From Chachezhania antarctica (GTDB lineage Bacteria > Pseudomonadota > Alphaproteobacteria > Rhodobacterales > Rhodobacteraceae), in NCBI RefSeq assembly GCF_003646465.1, contig NZ_QZEX01000002.1, forward strand, positions 186,001 through 250,000: 64,000 nucleotides of DNA, read 5' to 3'. The position numbers and the translations under genes were made by a program. Every line of letters starts with the position of its first letter. Position 1 is the first letter of the stretch. Below, in pieces: positions 33,048 through 41,770 of the stretch. The notes below the pieces were generated by a model. That model saw only the letters and a list, made by a program, of their open reading frames with translations, had not been told where the DNA came from and ran no database searches.

Positions 33048-34661
33048 ATGGCAATGCAACGGAAAATCGGCCTTGTCGGCCTGACCTTCGTCGCGGTCAG
33101 CGGCGTGCTGGGATCGGGGTGGCTGTTCGCGCCCCTGCTGACAAGCCAGCTTGCCGGGCCGGGTGCGCTGATCGCCTGGCTGATCGGCGCCGTGGCGATG
33201 ATGCTGCTGGCGCTGGCGCTGGCCGAATTCGCGACGCTCTTCCCCGTGGCGGGCGGCATCGCGCGGATGCCCCAGTTCAGCCACGGTCGCTTGCTGGCCA
33301 TGCTGGTCGGGTGGACGGCGTGGGCCGGCTATTGCACCACCGCCCCGATCGAGGTCGAGGCATCGCTGACCTATGCCTCGGAATGGCTGCCCTGGATCCA
33401 CAAGAACCCGAACGGCGGGATGACCCTGCCGGGGCAGATCACGGCGATGGTCCTGCTGGCGCTGTTCACGGTCGTCAACGCGTTTGGCGTGAAGTGGTTC
33501 GCCCGCATCAACACGACCATCACGTGGTTCAAGCTGGTGGTCCCGGTGATCATCATCGTGATGCTGATCGCCGATCGTTTCGACGGTGCCAACTTCACCC
33601 AGTACGGCGGCTTCCTGCCCTATGGCATGTCTGGTGTCTTTGCCGCCGTGGCCTCGGGCGGGGTCGTGTTCGCCTTCGTGGGCTTCCGCCATGCCGTCGA
33701 CATGGCGGGCGAGACGATCAACCCGCAGCGCACCATCCCGCTGGCGCTGATCGGCGCCGTGCTGATCTGCCTGTTCGTCTACGGCGGCCTGCAGATTGCC
33801 TTCATGGGGGCGGTCGACAGTTCCGATTTCACGGCCGGGTGGAACTCGCTCAGCTTCGATTCCGATCTCGGGCCGCTGGGCGCGCTGGCCGCGGCGCTTG
33901 GCATCCTGTGGATGGTCAGCCTGCTGAACGTCGCCGCCGTGGTGGCGCCGATGGGCGGCGGACTGGTGTCGACGGGGTCGAACGGCCGTCTGGCGATGGC
34001 GATGGCCAATAACGGCGTGTTCCCCGCCATCTTCGCCAAGCTCAACGTCTACGGTGTGCCGCTCTGGGCGCTGATCCTGAACTTCTTCGTGTCGCTGGTG
34101 ATGATGTTCACCATGCCCTTCACAGAAATCGTGGCCCTGAACGGCGCCGCGATCATCCTGTCCTTCGTGTCCGGCCCGATCTCGGTCATCGCGCTGCGCT
34201 CGCTGGCGTCGGATTACGAACGGCCCTTCCGTCTGCCCGCCGCCGGTGTTCTGGCGCCCGCGGGCTTCGTGATCGCGTCGCTGATGGTCTACTGGTCGGG
34301 CTGGGACACGACCTGGCGGCTGATGATCCTGCTGGCGCTGGGGCTTGTCCTGTTCTTCATTCGTCTCGCCTTTATCGGGCGCGAGGATCTGCACCCCCGC
34401 GGCGTGATCTGGTTCGGGCCCTACCTGCTGGGCATGGCCGTGATGTCCTATCTTGGCGTCTATGGCGGCGGGATCGCGGCCATCCCCTCGCCGTGGGATT
34501 CGCTGATCGTGTCGGCGGGCGCGCTGGGGATCTTCTACATCGCCGTGCGCGACCGGGTGAGCCAGGCGCAGTTCGACAGTTTCATCGCCGAGGAGCACCG
34601 CCTCCAGATCGAGGAATACGGCACCGAGGAAGGGCTCGAAGGCTTCAAGAAGATCGGCTGA
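33048..34661 (+). CDS. APC family amino acid/polyamine permease
   Basis: A 537-residue inner-membrane transporter of the amino acid-polyamine-organocation superfamily with about 12 helices. The first helix carries the LVGLTFVAVSGVLGSGWLFAP pattern with the GSG motif used to bind substrate, and helix 3 follows MPQFSHGRLLAMLVGW. A long cytoplasmic C-terminus is short on charge. The ATG at 33048 has GAGGA eight bases upstream; the frame opens earlier at 32898, but that leader is arginine-rich and looks non-coding. Substrate not predictable. It converges on the iclR gene, nine bases away, so the two are not co-transcribed. Confidence 0.88.
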   Translation: MAMQRKIGLVGLTFVAVSGVLGSGWLFAPLLTSQLAGPGALIAWLIGAVAMMLLALALAEFATLFPVAGGIARMPQFSHGRLLAMLVGWTAWAGYCTTAPIEVEASLTYASEWLPWIHKNPNGGMTLPGQITAMVLLALFTVVNAFGVKWFARINTTITWFKLVVPVIIIVMLIADRFDGANFTQYGGFLPYGMSGVFAAVASGGVVFAFVGFRHAVDMAGETINPQRTIPLALIGAVLICLFVYGGLQIAFMGAVDSSDFTAGWNSLSFDSDLGPLGALAAALGILWMVSLLNVAAVVAPMGGGLVSTGSNGRLAMAMANNGVFPAIFAKLNVYGVPLWALILNFFVSLVMMFTMPFTEIVALNGAAIILSFVSGPISVIALRSLASDYERPFRLPAAGVLAPAGFVIASLMVYWSGWDTTWRLMILLALGLVLFFIRLAFIGREDLHPRGVIWFGPYLLGMAVMSYLGVYGGGIAAIPSPWDSLIVSAGALGIFYIAVRDRVSQAQFDSFIAEEHRLQIEEYGTEEGLEGFKKIG

Positions 34662-34670
34662 CGCGCGCCT

Positions 34671-35465
34671 TCACCTGCGTCCCGGCGTGCGCAGCGACTG
34701 CTGCCGGCAGAACGTCTGCAGCGCCGTCACCGCGTCCGAGCCGGGGAGGATCGCCCCCGTGTCGGTGCCCACCAGCGTGACGACGGCCTGCGCTTCCTCC
34801 TGCCAGTCGAGCACCGGCGCGGCGATGGCCACCAGCCCCGGAATGAACCGCCCCTCGACCGCGGCGAAGCCCTGCGCGCGGACCTGCTCTTTCATCTTGG
34901 CCACGCCCGCGGGTGTGGCGTCCAGATCCGGGATCAGCCCCGGCGTTTCCGCGGCGCGGCGCAGTTCGGAATCGAGCACCGACAGGATCGGCGCGGGCGC
35001 CGACCACGCAAGAAAGGCCCGGCCCGTGGCCGAGTTCAGCAGCGGCATCGTCGTGCCCAGCCCCATCGAGGTGATCACCGGCATCCGTGTGCGTTGCCAG
35101 CGCACCACCGTGGCCCCTGCGGTCCCCCAGACGGCGATCAGCCCCGTCATCGCGGTCTGGTCGCACAGGGCCGCCAGCGATTCGGCCGCGCGGTTAACGA
35201 AATCGTGACGCGCGATGGCCGCCAGCCCCAGCGCCGACGCGCCCGGCCCCAGGTCGTACTTGCCCGACCGGCCCGCCTGCTCGGCCAGGCCGGCGGCAAG
35301 GAACGAGGCAAGGTAGCGATGTGCCCGGCTGGGCGGGACGTTGGCCGCACGCGCGATGTCCGACAGGCTCGCCGGGCCGGGCAAGGCTGCCATCGCCTGC
35401 AACAATCCCAGCGCCGCATCCAGCGCGCGCACCCCGCCGCTGCCGTTGCCGTCACTGTCGCTCAT
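34671..35465 (-). CDS. IclR family transcriptional regulator
   Basis: A 264-residue DNA-binding protein. The N-terminal winged helix-turn-helix (about 12-75) includes SLSDIARAANVPPSRAHRYLASFLAAGL, and the C-terminal effector domain (about 85-255) contains the GATVVRWQR, TATGRAFLAW-like and FAAVEGRFIPGLVAIAAPV segments typical of IclR. Effector is unknown, often an aromatic or organic acid. A perfect inverted repeat 42 bases ahead of its start (35507-35523) may be its own operator. The target operon cannot be assigned; the adjacent convergent permease is only a guess. Confidence 0.9.
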   Translation of the reverse strand: MSDSDGNGSGGVRALDAALGLLQAMAALPGPASLSDIARAANVPPSRAHRYLASFLAAGLAEQAGRSGKYDLGPGASALGLAAIARHDFVNRAAESLAALCDQTAMTGLIAVWGTAGATVVRWQRTRMPVITSMGLGTTMPLLNSATGRAFLAWSAPAPILSVLDSELRRAAETPGLIPDLDATPAGVAKMKEQVRAQGFAAVEGRFIPGLVAIAAPVLDWQEEAQAVVTLVGTDTGAILPGSDAVTALQTFCRQQSLRTPGRR

Positions 35466-35506
35466 GCGCTGTACCTCACATCCGGACGTTTCACCTTACG
35501 GAATTC

Positions 35507-35523
35507 ATTGCGCAGAACGCAAT
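35507..35523. promoter_or_regulatory. Candidate IclR operator (inverted repeat)
   Basis: ATTGCG-CAGAA-CGCAAT is a perfect 6 bp inverted repeat with a 5 base spacer, just upstream of the iclR-type gene start at 35465. IclR proteins bind such 15-17 base palindromes, commonly autoregulating. The region 35524-35622 shows no gene. Confidence 0.5.
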
Positions 35524-35622
35524 ACAGCGACCAGAACCCGGCTACCTATATCTGATCGGCAGAAGCAGACGCGCCCGAACCCCCGCCATTTGCGGTTTCG
35601 GCGCGAGGGACGCCCAAGCCCG

Positions 35623-35646
35623 TAGGGTGCGTGCTCTGCACGCACC
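35623..35646. repeat. R1 palindromic repeat, copy 1
   Basis: TAGGGTGCGTGC-TCT-GCACGCACC: a 9 bp perfect stem (35626-35634 with 35638-35646) closed by a C-G pair over a TCT loop. It is the first of eight R1 palindromes found between here and 47.1 kb. It lies ahead of copy 2 and past the 3' end of the aminotransferase gene. Confidence 0.8.
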
Positions 35647-35663
35647 ATCCGTGCGTTTACCGT

Positions 35664-35694
35664 GGTAGGGTGCGTGCAGAGCACGCACCCTACC
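35664..35694. repeat. R1 palindromic repeat, copy 2, supplying a stop codon
   Basis: GGTAGGGTGCGTGC-AGA-GCACGCACCCTACC is a perfect 14 bp stem, the longest R1 copy. The bases CTA at 35690-35692 in its right arm are the TAG stop of the minus-strand DegT-type aminotransferase, so the hairpin overlaps the end of that gene. Confidence 0.85.
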
Positions 35695-36883
35695 CCTTTT
35701 GGTGGACGGCGCTCACCTCGGCGCGGATGATCCGCGCGATCTGGGCGCAATCGTCCAGGCTGAAGGTCAGCGGCACGCGCACATCCATGATGCTGGCCAG
35801 CACGCGGTCCGATGCCGGCATCCGGTCAGACGGTGCATAGCGCCAGTGATCGTAGCGCGAGGTGAAGGCCGCCGGTTCATCGGCGCCGAACCATTTCAGC
35901 TCCACCCCCCGCGCGGCCGTGCGCGCCAGCACGTCGCGGATCTTGCCGGGCGCCCAGTCGAGCAGCAGGAACTGGAAAGACGATCCGACATATCGCTCGG
36001 CCCCGGGCCGTTCGACCACCGTCAGCCCGCCCGTGTCGCGCAGACCGTCTTCCAGCGCCCGGTAGCGTTCGTTCCAACGGTCGATCTGGGCCTCGATATC
36101 CCGCAGTTGCGGCCGCAGGATCGCCGCGCGCAGGTTGTCCATCCGGCCCGAGATGTTGGGCGTCTCATATCTCACCCGCTCGAAAGCCTCCTTCGGGGGC
36201 GCAGCGAGGTGACGTTCGTAGAGCATGTAGGACCCCGACAGCAGCACCGCCCGTGCGGCGATGTCTTCGTCATCGGTGATCAGCAGCCCGCCCTCGCCCG
36301 AGTTCATATGCTTGTAGGTCTGCGTCGAATAGCAGGCCACCGCCCCGTGCCGTCCCGAGGCAACCCCGTTCCACGCCCCGCCCATCGTGTGGGCGCAGTC
36401 TTCGATCACCGTCACGCCGGCGGCGGTGCAGATCTCCATCAGCCGGTCCATGTCGCAGATATGCCCGCGCATGTGGGACAGCATCAGCACCTTCGCGTCC
36501 GGCGCCTTCGCCTCAAGATCGTCCAGGTCGATGGTCAGGTCTTCCGTCACGCCCACGAAGACCGGCACGCCACCGACCGACGCAATCGCCCCCGGCACCG
36601 GGGCCAGAGTGAACGCGTTGGTCAGGACCGTGTCACCGTGGCTCACACCCACCGCGCGCAGGGCCGTCGCCAGCGCATAGCCGCCCGAGGCCACCGCAAG
36701 GCAATACTTGGCGCCGGTATAGGCCGCGAATTCCTGTTCCAGCAGCGCGGCTTCCGCCGTTTCCCCGCCGACGGTGTTGTAGCGGTGCAGGCGCCCGTGT
36801 TGCAGGACGCGCATTGCGGCTTCGATCGCCTCGTCGGGGATCGGTTCCTGCTGGGTGAACTGGCCTGTGAAACGTTCGGTCAT
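35690..36883 (-). CDS. DegT/DnrJ/EryC1/StrS family PLP-dependent aminotransferase
   Basis: A fold-type I aminotransferase that usually transaminates nucleotide-linked keto sugars. The PLP lysine is K191 in TQTYKHMNSGEGG, and EDCAH (161-165) supplies the aspartate that contacts the pyridine nitrogen. Other family features are the SGGYALATAL pocket near 66 and the SGRHGAVACYS strand. Length (397) is standard. No sugar-nucleotide genes surround it; it stands alone among repeats, so its substrate is open. Its TAG stop lies in an R1 hairpin arm. Confidence 0.85.
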   Translation of the reverse strand: MTERFTGQFTQQEPIPDEAIEAAMRVLQHGRLHRYNTVGGETAEAALLEQEFAAYTGAKYCLAVASGGYALATALRAVGVSHGDTVLTNAFTLAPVPGAIASVGGVPVFVGVTEDLTIDLDDLEAKAPDAKVLMLSHMRGHICDMDRLMEICTAAGVTVIEDCAHTMGGAWNGVASGRHGAVACYSTQTYKHMNSGEGGLLITDDEDIAARAVLLSGSYMLYERHLAAPPKEAFERVRYETPNISGRMDNLRAAILRPQLRDIEAQIDRWNERYRALEDGLRDTGGLTVVERPGAERYVGSSFQFLLLDWAPGKIRDVLARTAARGVELKWFGADEPAAFTSRYDHWRYAPSDRMPASDRVLASIMDVRVPLTFSLDDCAQIARIIRAEVSAVHQKG

Positions 36884-37010
36884 GAGGCGAAGTCATGCGC
36901 CGGGGCGCGCACGCGGTCAATGCGGTACCGGTGTCGCATTCGGGGCGAAAGCCGCGCGGCCGACGCGCAGGACGTCATCGTGCAGTGGGCCATGTCGTCC
37001 CGTTCCGGCG

Positions 37011-37034
37011 TAGGGTGCGTGGTTTCCACGCACC
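37011..37034. repeat. R1 palindromic repeat, copy 3
   Basis: TAGGGTGCGTGG-TTT-CCACGCACC, stem 37014-37022 with 37026-37034. The pair next to the loop is G-C, not C-G as in copies 1 and 2, and the loop is TTT. It lies in the 262 bases between the aminotransferase start (36883) and the gph stop (37146), which hold three R1 copies and no gene. Confidence 0.8.
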
Positions 37035-37055
37035 ATCACGGTTCGCGTCCGGTAA

Positions 37056-37078
37056 GGGTGCCTGCAGAGCACGCACCC
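37056..37078. repeat. R1 palindromic repeat, copy 4 (degenerate)
   Basis: GGGTGCcTGC-AGA-GCACGCACCC: the same palindrome with a single G-to-C change at 37062 that opens one pair. This decayed copy shows what the element looks like when pairing is not kept. Confidence 0.7.
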
Positions 37079-37124
37079 AACGCCAGACTGCGCTGCCGTC
37101 GGACGGCGCCGGTTCACTGGCAAT

Positions 37125-37148
37125 GGTGCGTGGAAACCACGCACCCTA
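37125..37148. repeat. R1 palindromic repeat, copy 5, supplying a stop codon
   Basis: GGTGCGTGG-AAA-CCACGCACC (37125-37145), followed by CTA. CTA at 37146-37148 is the TAG stop of the minus-strand gph gene, exactly where R1 copies carry their CCTA/TAGG edge. Confidence 0.85.
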
Positions 37149-37817
37149 CGGCAGCAGGGCCGCGGTCAGCCGTGGCAGATCGGCGAAATCCTCCAGCAGG
37201 GCTTCGGGTTCCAGCGCGGCCATGTCCTCGCCCGCCGGGCCGAAGGTGACCAGCACCGACGGCACGCCTGCCGCCCGCGCGGTGTTGCGGTCGGTGTCGC
37301 TGTCGCCGACCAGCAGGGACCGCGCCGGATCGCCGCCGGCCCGCCGCACCGCCTCGCGCAGGGGTTCGGGATCGGGTTTGCGGACCGGGAGCGTGTCCGC
37401 TCCCACGAGCGAGCCGAACGCATCCCGCACGCCGAGGTCCACCAGCAGCAGATGCGCCAGCTCTTCCGGCTTGTTCGTGCAGATGCCCACCTTCACACCG
37501 TCCCGGCGCAGCGCCTCCACCGCGTCCATCGCGCCGGGATACATCACCGTGTGCCGGGACAGGCAGCCGCTATAGGCCTCCAGCAGCATGGCGTAGTGGC
37601 TGTCGCACACCGCCTCGATCTCGTCCGCCGGGTGGCCGATGCGCGTCAGACCCGCCCGCAGCATCATGCGCCCGCCGCGCAACGCGATCTTCGCGTCCTG
37701 TCCGTAGACCAGCAGATCGCCATGGCCCATCTCGCGGAAACACTGGTTGGCCGCGTCGATCAGATCGCCCGACGTATCCGCCAGCGTCCCGTCGAGATCG
37801 AAAATCACAGTCGTCAT
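37146..37817 (-). CDS. gph: Phosphoglycolate phosphatase (HAD family)
   Basis: A haloacid dehalogenase-type phosphatase that removes phosphate from 2-phosphoglycolate. The 223-residue product begins MTTVIFDLDGTLADTSGDL with the nucleophile Asp7 and acid/base Asp9. Motif 2 is in GICTNKPEEL, motif 3 around KPDPEPL and motif 4 LLVGDSDTDRNTARAAG. The start at 37817 is used; the frame opens earlier at 37913 through the divergent promoter region shared with glmU. The stop codon TAG is formed by the edge of an R1 repeat. Confidence 0.88.
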   Translation of the reverse strand: MTTVIFDLDGTLADTSGDLIDAANQCFREMGHGDLLVYGQDAKIALRGGRMMLRAGLTRIGHPADEIEAVCDSHYAMLLEAYSGCLSRHTVMYPGAMDAVEALRRDGVKVGICTNKPEELAHLLLVDLGVRDAFGSLVGADTLPVRKPDPEPLREAVRRAGGDPARSLLVGDSDTDRNTARAAGVPSVLVTFGPAGEDMAALEPEALLEDFADLPRLTAALLP

Positions 37818-37961
37818 GTCTGCCCTGCCCTGAAACCCGGTCGGCAGGACATTGCCCGTACCTGTTTCAGGCCGCAACCGATCTTGATGGGCGCGTCCCT
37901 TGCTATCCCCCAAGGGCCAGTTAAAACGGCCCGAAGCGCAACAACAGGGTTACCCGGTCAC

Positions 37962-39308
37962 ATGAGCATCGCCCTCGTCCTTCTTGCCGCCGGCAAGGGC
38001 ACCCGCATGAACTCCGAAATGCCCAAGGTGCTGCACAAGATCGCGGGCGCGCCGATGCTGGCCCACGCCATGCGTACCGGCGCCGTGCTGGCGCCTGAAC
38101 GCACCGTCGTCGTCGCCGGTCACGGGGCCGAAGCGGTGGCGCTTGTGGCCGCCGATCTGGACGAGACATCGGACGTGGTTCTGCAGGAAGATCAGCTGGG
38201 CACGGCCCATGCCGTGGATCAGGCCCGCGGCGCGTTGGCGGATTTCAACGGCGATGTCGTCGTCCTGTATGCCGATACCCCCTTCGTGCGGGATGAAACA
38301 CTGCAACGCATGATCGACGCGCGGCAGACCCATCACCTTGTGATCCTTGGCTTCGAAGCCGCCGATCCCAAGCGATACGGCCGCCTGATGATGGATGGCG
38401 AAAGCTTGGAACGCATCGTCGAATACAAGGACGCGACCGAGGCCGAGCGCGCCATCACCTTCTGCAATTCGGGCCTTGTCGCCTGCGACCGGGCGATGCT
38501 GTTCGACCTGATCGCGGCCGTGGGAAACGATAACGCATCGGCCGAATACTACCTGACCGACATCGTCGAAATCGCCCGCGCCCGCGGCCTCTCCGTCACC
38601 GCCGTGGCCTGTGACGAGGCCGAAACGCTGGGCGTGAACTCCCGCGCCGATCTGGCCCAGGCGGAGGCGATCTTCCAACAGACCGCCCGCGCCCAACTGC
38701 TCGACCTGGGCGTGACACTCGCCGCGCCCGAAACCGTGTTCCTGTCCTACGACACGGTGATCGGCCGCGATGCGGAGATTGAACAGAACGTCGTCTTTGG
38801 CCCCGGCGTGACGGTAGAATCCGGCGCGCGCATCCGGGCGTTCAGCCATCTGGAAGGCTGCCACGTGTCGGGCGGCGCCGTCGTGGGCCCCTATGCCCGC
38901 CTGCGCCCGGGGGCAGAGCTGGCCGAAAACGTCCATGTCGGCAACTTCGTCGAGATCAAGAACGCCATCCTCGGCGAAGGGTCGAAAGCCAATCACCTGA
39001 CCTATATCGGCGACGCAAGTGTCGGAAAGAACACCAATATCGGCGCCGGCACCATCACCTGCAATTACGACGGCGTCTTCAAGCACCGGACGGAGATCGG
39101 CGACAACGTTTTCATCGGGTCCGACACGATGCTGGTGGCGCCTGTGTCCGTAGGCGATGGCGCGATGACCGCCACCGGCGCCGTGATCACCCGCGATGTC
39201 GACCCCGGCGCGCTGGCGATTGCGCGGGCCAAGCAAGACAACAAACCCGGCCGTGCCAAGAAGCTGATGGACATGCTGAAGGCACGCAAAGCACGGGTCA
39301 GAAACTGA
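37962..39308 (+). CDS. glmU: Bifunctional UDP-N-acetylglucosamine pyrophosphorylase/glucosamine-1-phosphate N-acetyltransferase
   Basis: GlmU performs the last two steps to UDP-GlcNAc, the precursor of peptidoglycan and LPS. The N-terminal nucleotidyltransferase domain starts with ALVLLAAGKGTRMNSEMPKV (about 4-23) and continues to about 230; the C-terminal left-handed beta-helix (about 250-440) shows the hexapeptide pattern in RIRAFSHLEGCHV, GAVVGPYARLRPGA and HLTYIGDASVG. Length 448 is normal. ATG 37962 is used. It is 13 bases upstream of glmS, so a pathway operon is clear. Confidence 0.96.
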   Translation: MSIALVLLAAGKGTRMNSEMPKVLHKIAGAPMLAHAMRTGAVLAPERTVVVAGHGAEAVALVAADLDETSDVVLQEDQLGTAHAVDQARGALADFNGDVVVLYADTPFVRDETLQRMIDARQTHHLVILGFEAADPKRYGRLMMDGESLERIVEYKDATEAERAITFCNSGLVACDRAMLFDLIAAVGNDNASAEYYLTDIVEIARARGLSVTAVACDEAETLGVNSRADLAQAEAIFQQTARAQLLDLGVTLAAPETVFLSYDTVIGRDAEIEQNVVFGPGVTVESGARIRAFSHLEGCHVSGGAVVGPYARLRPGAELAENVHVGNFVEIKNAILGEGSKANHLTYIGDASVGKNTNIGAGTITCNYDGVFKHRTEIGDNVFIGSDTMLVAPVSVGDGAMTATGAVITRDVDPGALAIARAKQDNKPGRAKKLMDMLKARKARVRN

Positions 39309-39321
39309 CAGGAGCAGCCCC

Positions 39322-41145
39322 ATGTGCGGGATCATCGGAGTACTGGGCGATCACGAGGCCGCCCCCGTTCTGGTCGAGGCGCTGAAGCGGCTCGAATACC
39401 GGGGCTACGACAGTGCCGGCATCGCCACGGTCAACCATGGCGTGCTGGACCGGCGACGCGCGGTAGGCAAGCTGGTGAACCTGTCCGACAAGCTGGTGCA
39501 TGAACCGCTGGCCGGCAAGGCAGGGATCGGCCACACCCGCTGGGCCACCCATGGTGCGCCCACCGAAGGCAACGCCCATCCCCATCGCGGCCGCACTGTG
39601 GCGGTGGTCCATAACGGCATCATCGAGAATTACCGCGATCTGAAGGACGAACTGAAAGGTCAGGGCGTCACCTTCGAGACAGAAACCGATACCGAGATCG
39701 TGGCCCTTCTGACCCAGCGGTACATGGACGAAGGCCTGTCCCCCGTCGATGCCGCCTACCGCACCATCGACCGCCTGTCCGGCGCGTTCGCGCTGGCGTT
39801 CCTCTTCGACGGCGAAGAAGACCTGATCGTCATCGCCCGCATGGGCCCGCCGCTGGCCATCGGGCATGGCGACGGGGAAATGTACGTGGGCTCCGACGCC
39901 GTGGCGCTGGCGCCGCTGACCGACCGGATCACCTACCTTGAAGACGGCGACCGGGCCGTGGTCACGCGAACCTCGGTCGAGATCCGCGACGCGAACGGAG
40001 ACCTCGCCAACCGCGAGATCCGCCTAGTCCGGGCCGAAGCCACCCGCGTCGACAAGGCCGGCTACCGCCATTTCATGGCGAAAGAGATCGACGAACAGCC
40101 CACCGTCATCAGCGAAGTGATCAACGCCTACGTGCCCGCGGGCGCCGACGCGATCGAGATGCCCGGCATCGATGTCGACTTCGCGAAGGTCGACCGTCTG
40201 GTGATGTCGGCCTGCGGCACGGCCTTCAACGCCTGCCTGACGGCGAAATACTGGTTCGAAAAGCTGGCCCGCATCCCGGTGGAAATCGACGTCGCCTCCG
40301 AATTCCGCTACCGCGAGCCGCCGGTGGTGGACGGCACCGTGGCACTCTTCGTCTCGCAATCCGGGGAGACGGCCGACACGCTGGCGGCGCTGCGCTATTG
40401 CGAGGGCAAGGCAGACCGGATCCTCGGCATCGTCAACGTCCCCGAAAGCTCCATCGCGCGGGAAAGCTCGGCCGTGCTGGAACTGCACGCGGGCCCCGAA
40501 ATCGGCGTCGCCTCCACCAAGGCCTTCACCGCCCAGCTGACGGTGCTGCTGCTGCTGGCCCTGAAAGCCGCCGGCGACCGCGGCACGCTGAGCGCGGACC
40601 AGATCGCCGACCGCCTCGCCGCGCTGCGGGGCCTGCCGGCGGTGATGAACACCGCGCTTGATCTGGGCGAGACCGTCGAACGCATCGCCATGGCGGTGTC
40701 GGAGGCGCGCGACGTCCTCTTCCTGGGCCGCGGCACGATGTATCCGCTGGCCATGGAAGGCGCGCTGAAACTGAAGGAAATCAGCTACATACACGCCGAA
40801 GGTTATGCCTCGGGCGAGCTGAAACACGGCCCCATCGCGCTGATCGATACCAATGTGCCGGTCGTAGTGCTGGCCCCCGATGACGATCTTTTCGACAAGA
40901 CCATGTCGAACCTGCAGGAGGTCATCGCCCGCGGTGGCAAGGTGATCCTGATCTCCGACGAACGGGGCATCGGCCGGGCGGGTGACGGGCTCTGGCATGC
41001 AATCCCGATGCCGAAAGTCCATGCGGATCTGGCCCCGATCCTCTATGCTGTGCCCGCGCAACAGCTGGCCTACCACACCGCCGTGGCCAAGGGCACGGAT
41101 GTCGACCAGCCGCGCAACCTGGCGAAGTCGGTGACGGTGGAATAG
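39322..41145 (+). CDS. glmS: Glutamine-fructose-6-phosphate transaminase (isomerizing)
   Basis: GlmS makes glucosamine-6-phosphate from fructose-6-phosphate and glutamine, the first committed step to amino sugars. The N-terminal MCGIIGVLGDHE gives the nucleophilic Cys; GlnGATase motifs RGYDSAG and HTRWATHG follow. Two SIS domains (about 285-425 and 460-600) carry SACGTAFNACLTAKYWFE, SQSGETADTLAALRYC and the C-terminal AKSVTVE. Length 607 matches the family. No glmS ribozyme is seen; regulation is probably by other means. glmU lies directly upstream. Confidence 0.97.
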   Translation: MCGIIGVLGDHEAAPVLVEALKRLEYRGYDSAGIATVNHGVLDRRRAVGKLVNLSDKLVHEPLAGKAGIGHTRWATHGAPTEGNAHPHRGRTVAVVHNGIIENYRDLKDELKGQGVTFETETDTEIVALLTQRYMDEGLSPVDAAYRTIDRLSGAFALAFLFDGEEDLIVIARMGPPLAIGHGDGEMYVGSDAVALAPLTDRITYLEDGDRAVVTRTSVEIRDANGDLANREIRLVRAEATRVDKAGYRHFMAKEIDEQPTVISEVINAYVPAGADAIEMPGIDVDFAKVDRLVMSACGTAFNACLTAKYWFEKLARIPVEIDVASEFRYREPPVVDGTVALFVSQSGETADTLAALRYCEGKADRILGIVNVPESSIARESSAVLELHAGPEIGVASTKAFTAQLTVLLLLALKAAGDRGTLSADQIADRLAALRGLPAVMNTALDLGETVERIAMAVSEARDVLFLGRGTMYPLAMEGALKLKEISYIHAEGYASGELKHGPIALIDTNVPVVVLAPDDDLFDKTMSNLQEVIARGGKVILISDERGIGRAGDGLWHAIPMPKVHADLAPILYAVPAQQLAYHTAVAKGTDVDQPRNLAKSVTVE

Positions 41146-41163
41146 ACGCAGGAGACCAGACAA

Positions 41164-41718
41164 ATGGCCAAGCAGTTCGACAGTATCGAGGATGCGCACA
41201 AGGCCTTCATCGAAGACCAGCCCCTGTTCTTCGTGGGCACGGCCGGGCCGGACGGCCGGGTCAACGTCTCGCCCAAGGGCATGGAGTCGCTTCGTGTCAT
41301 GGACCCGCACCGGATCCTGTGGCTGAACATCACCGGATCGGGCAATGAAACCGCGGGCCACCTGAGGGAAATCCCGCGGATGACGCTGATGTGGTGCTCG
41401 TTCACCACCCGCCCGCTGATCCTGCGCGCCTACGGCACCGCCCGGGCCGTCCACCGCACCGATGACGACTGGGCGGATCTCTCGGCCCATTTCCCCGCCC
41501 ACCGCGGCGCCCGCCAGATCTACGACATGCGCGTCGACATGGTGCAGACCTCCTGCGGCTATGCGGTGCCCTTCATGGACAATCCGCGCCACCGGGACAC
41601 GCTCGACCGCTGGACCGACGGCAAGTCCGACGACGACATCGCCGCTTACTGGCAGGAGAAGAACACCGCCACCATCGACGGCAAGCCCACGGGCATTCCC
41701 GTCCCAGCCGACACATGA
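41164..41718 (+). CDS. Pyridoxamine 5'-phosphate oxidase (PPOX) family protein
   Basis: A 184-residue split-barrel FMN-binding-type protein. Typical pieces are AFIEDQPLFFVGTAGPDGRVNVSPKG near 13-38 and the strand IPRMTLMWCSFTTRPLILRAYGTARAV near 75-100. It is not true PdxH because the C-terminal signature is missing; a flavin-dependent reductase or general stress protein role fits better. It lies 18 bases after glmS and may be co-transcribed. The TGA stop is one base before an R1 hairpin. Confidence 0.8.
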   Translation: MAKQFDSIEDAHKAFIEDQPLFFVGTAGPDGRVNVSPKGMESLRVMDPHRILWLNITGSGNETAGHLREIPRMTLMWCSFTTRPLILRAYGTARAVHRTDDDWADLSAHFPAHRGARQIYDMRVDMVQTSCGYAVPFMDNPRHRDTLDRWTDGKSDDDIAAYWQEKNTATIDGKPTGIPVPADT

Positions 41719-41719
41719 C

Positions 41720-41743
41720 GGTGCGTGGAGACCACGCACCCTA
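41720..41743. repeat. R1 palindromic repeat, copy 6
   Basis: GGTGCGTGG-AGA-CCACGCACC (41720-41740) followed by CTA, two bases downstream of the PPOX-family gene stop. G-C pair next to the AGA loop. Confidence 0.8.
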
Positions 41744-41770
41744 CGCCCACCCCAAGCACCGGTCCCCTGT

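Noticed and set aside
37146-37913. Longer gph reading to 37913
   Set aside because: The leader would run into the shared promoter with glmU; MTTVIFDLDG at 37817 is the natural N-terminus.
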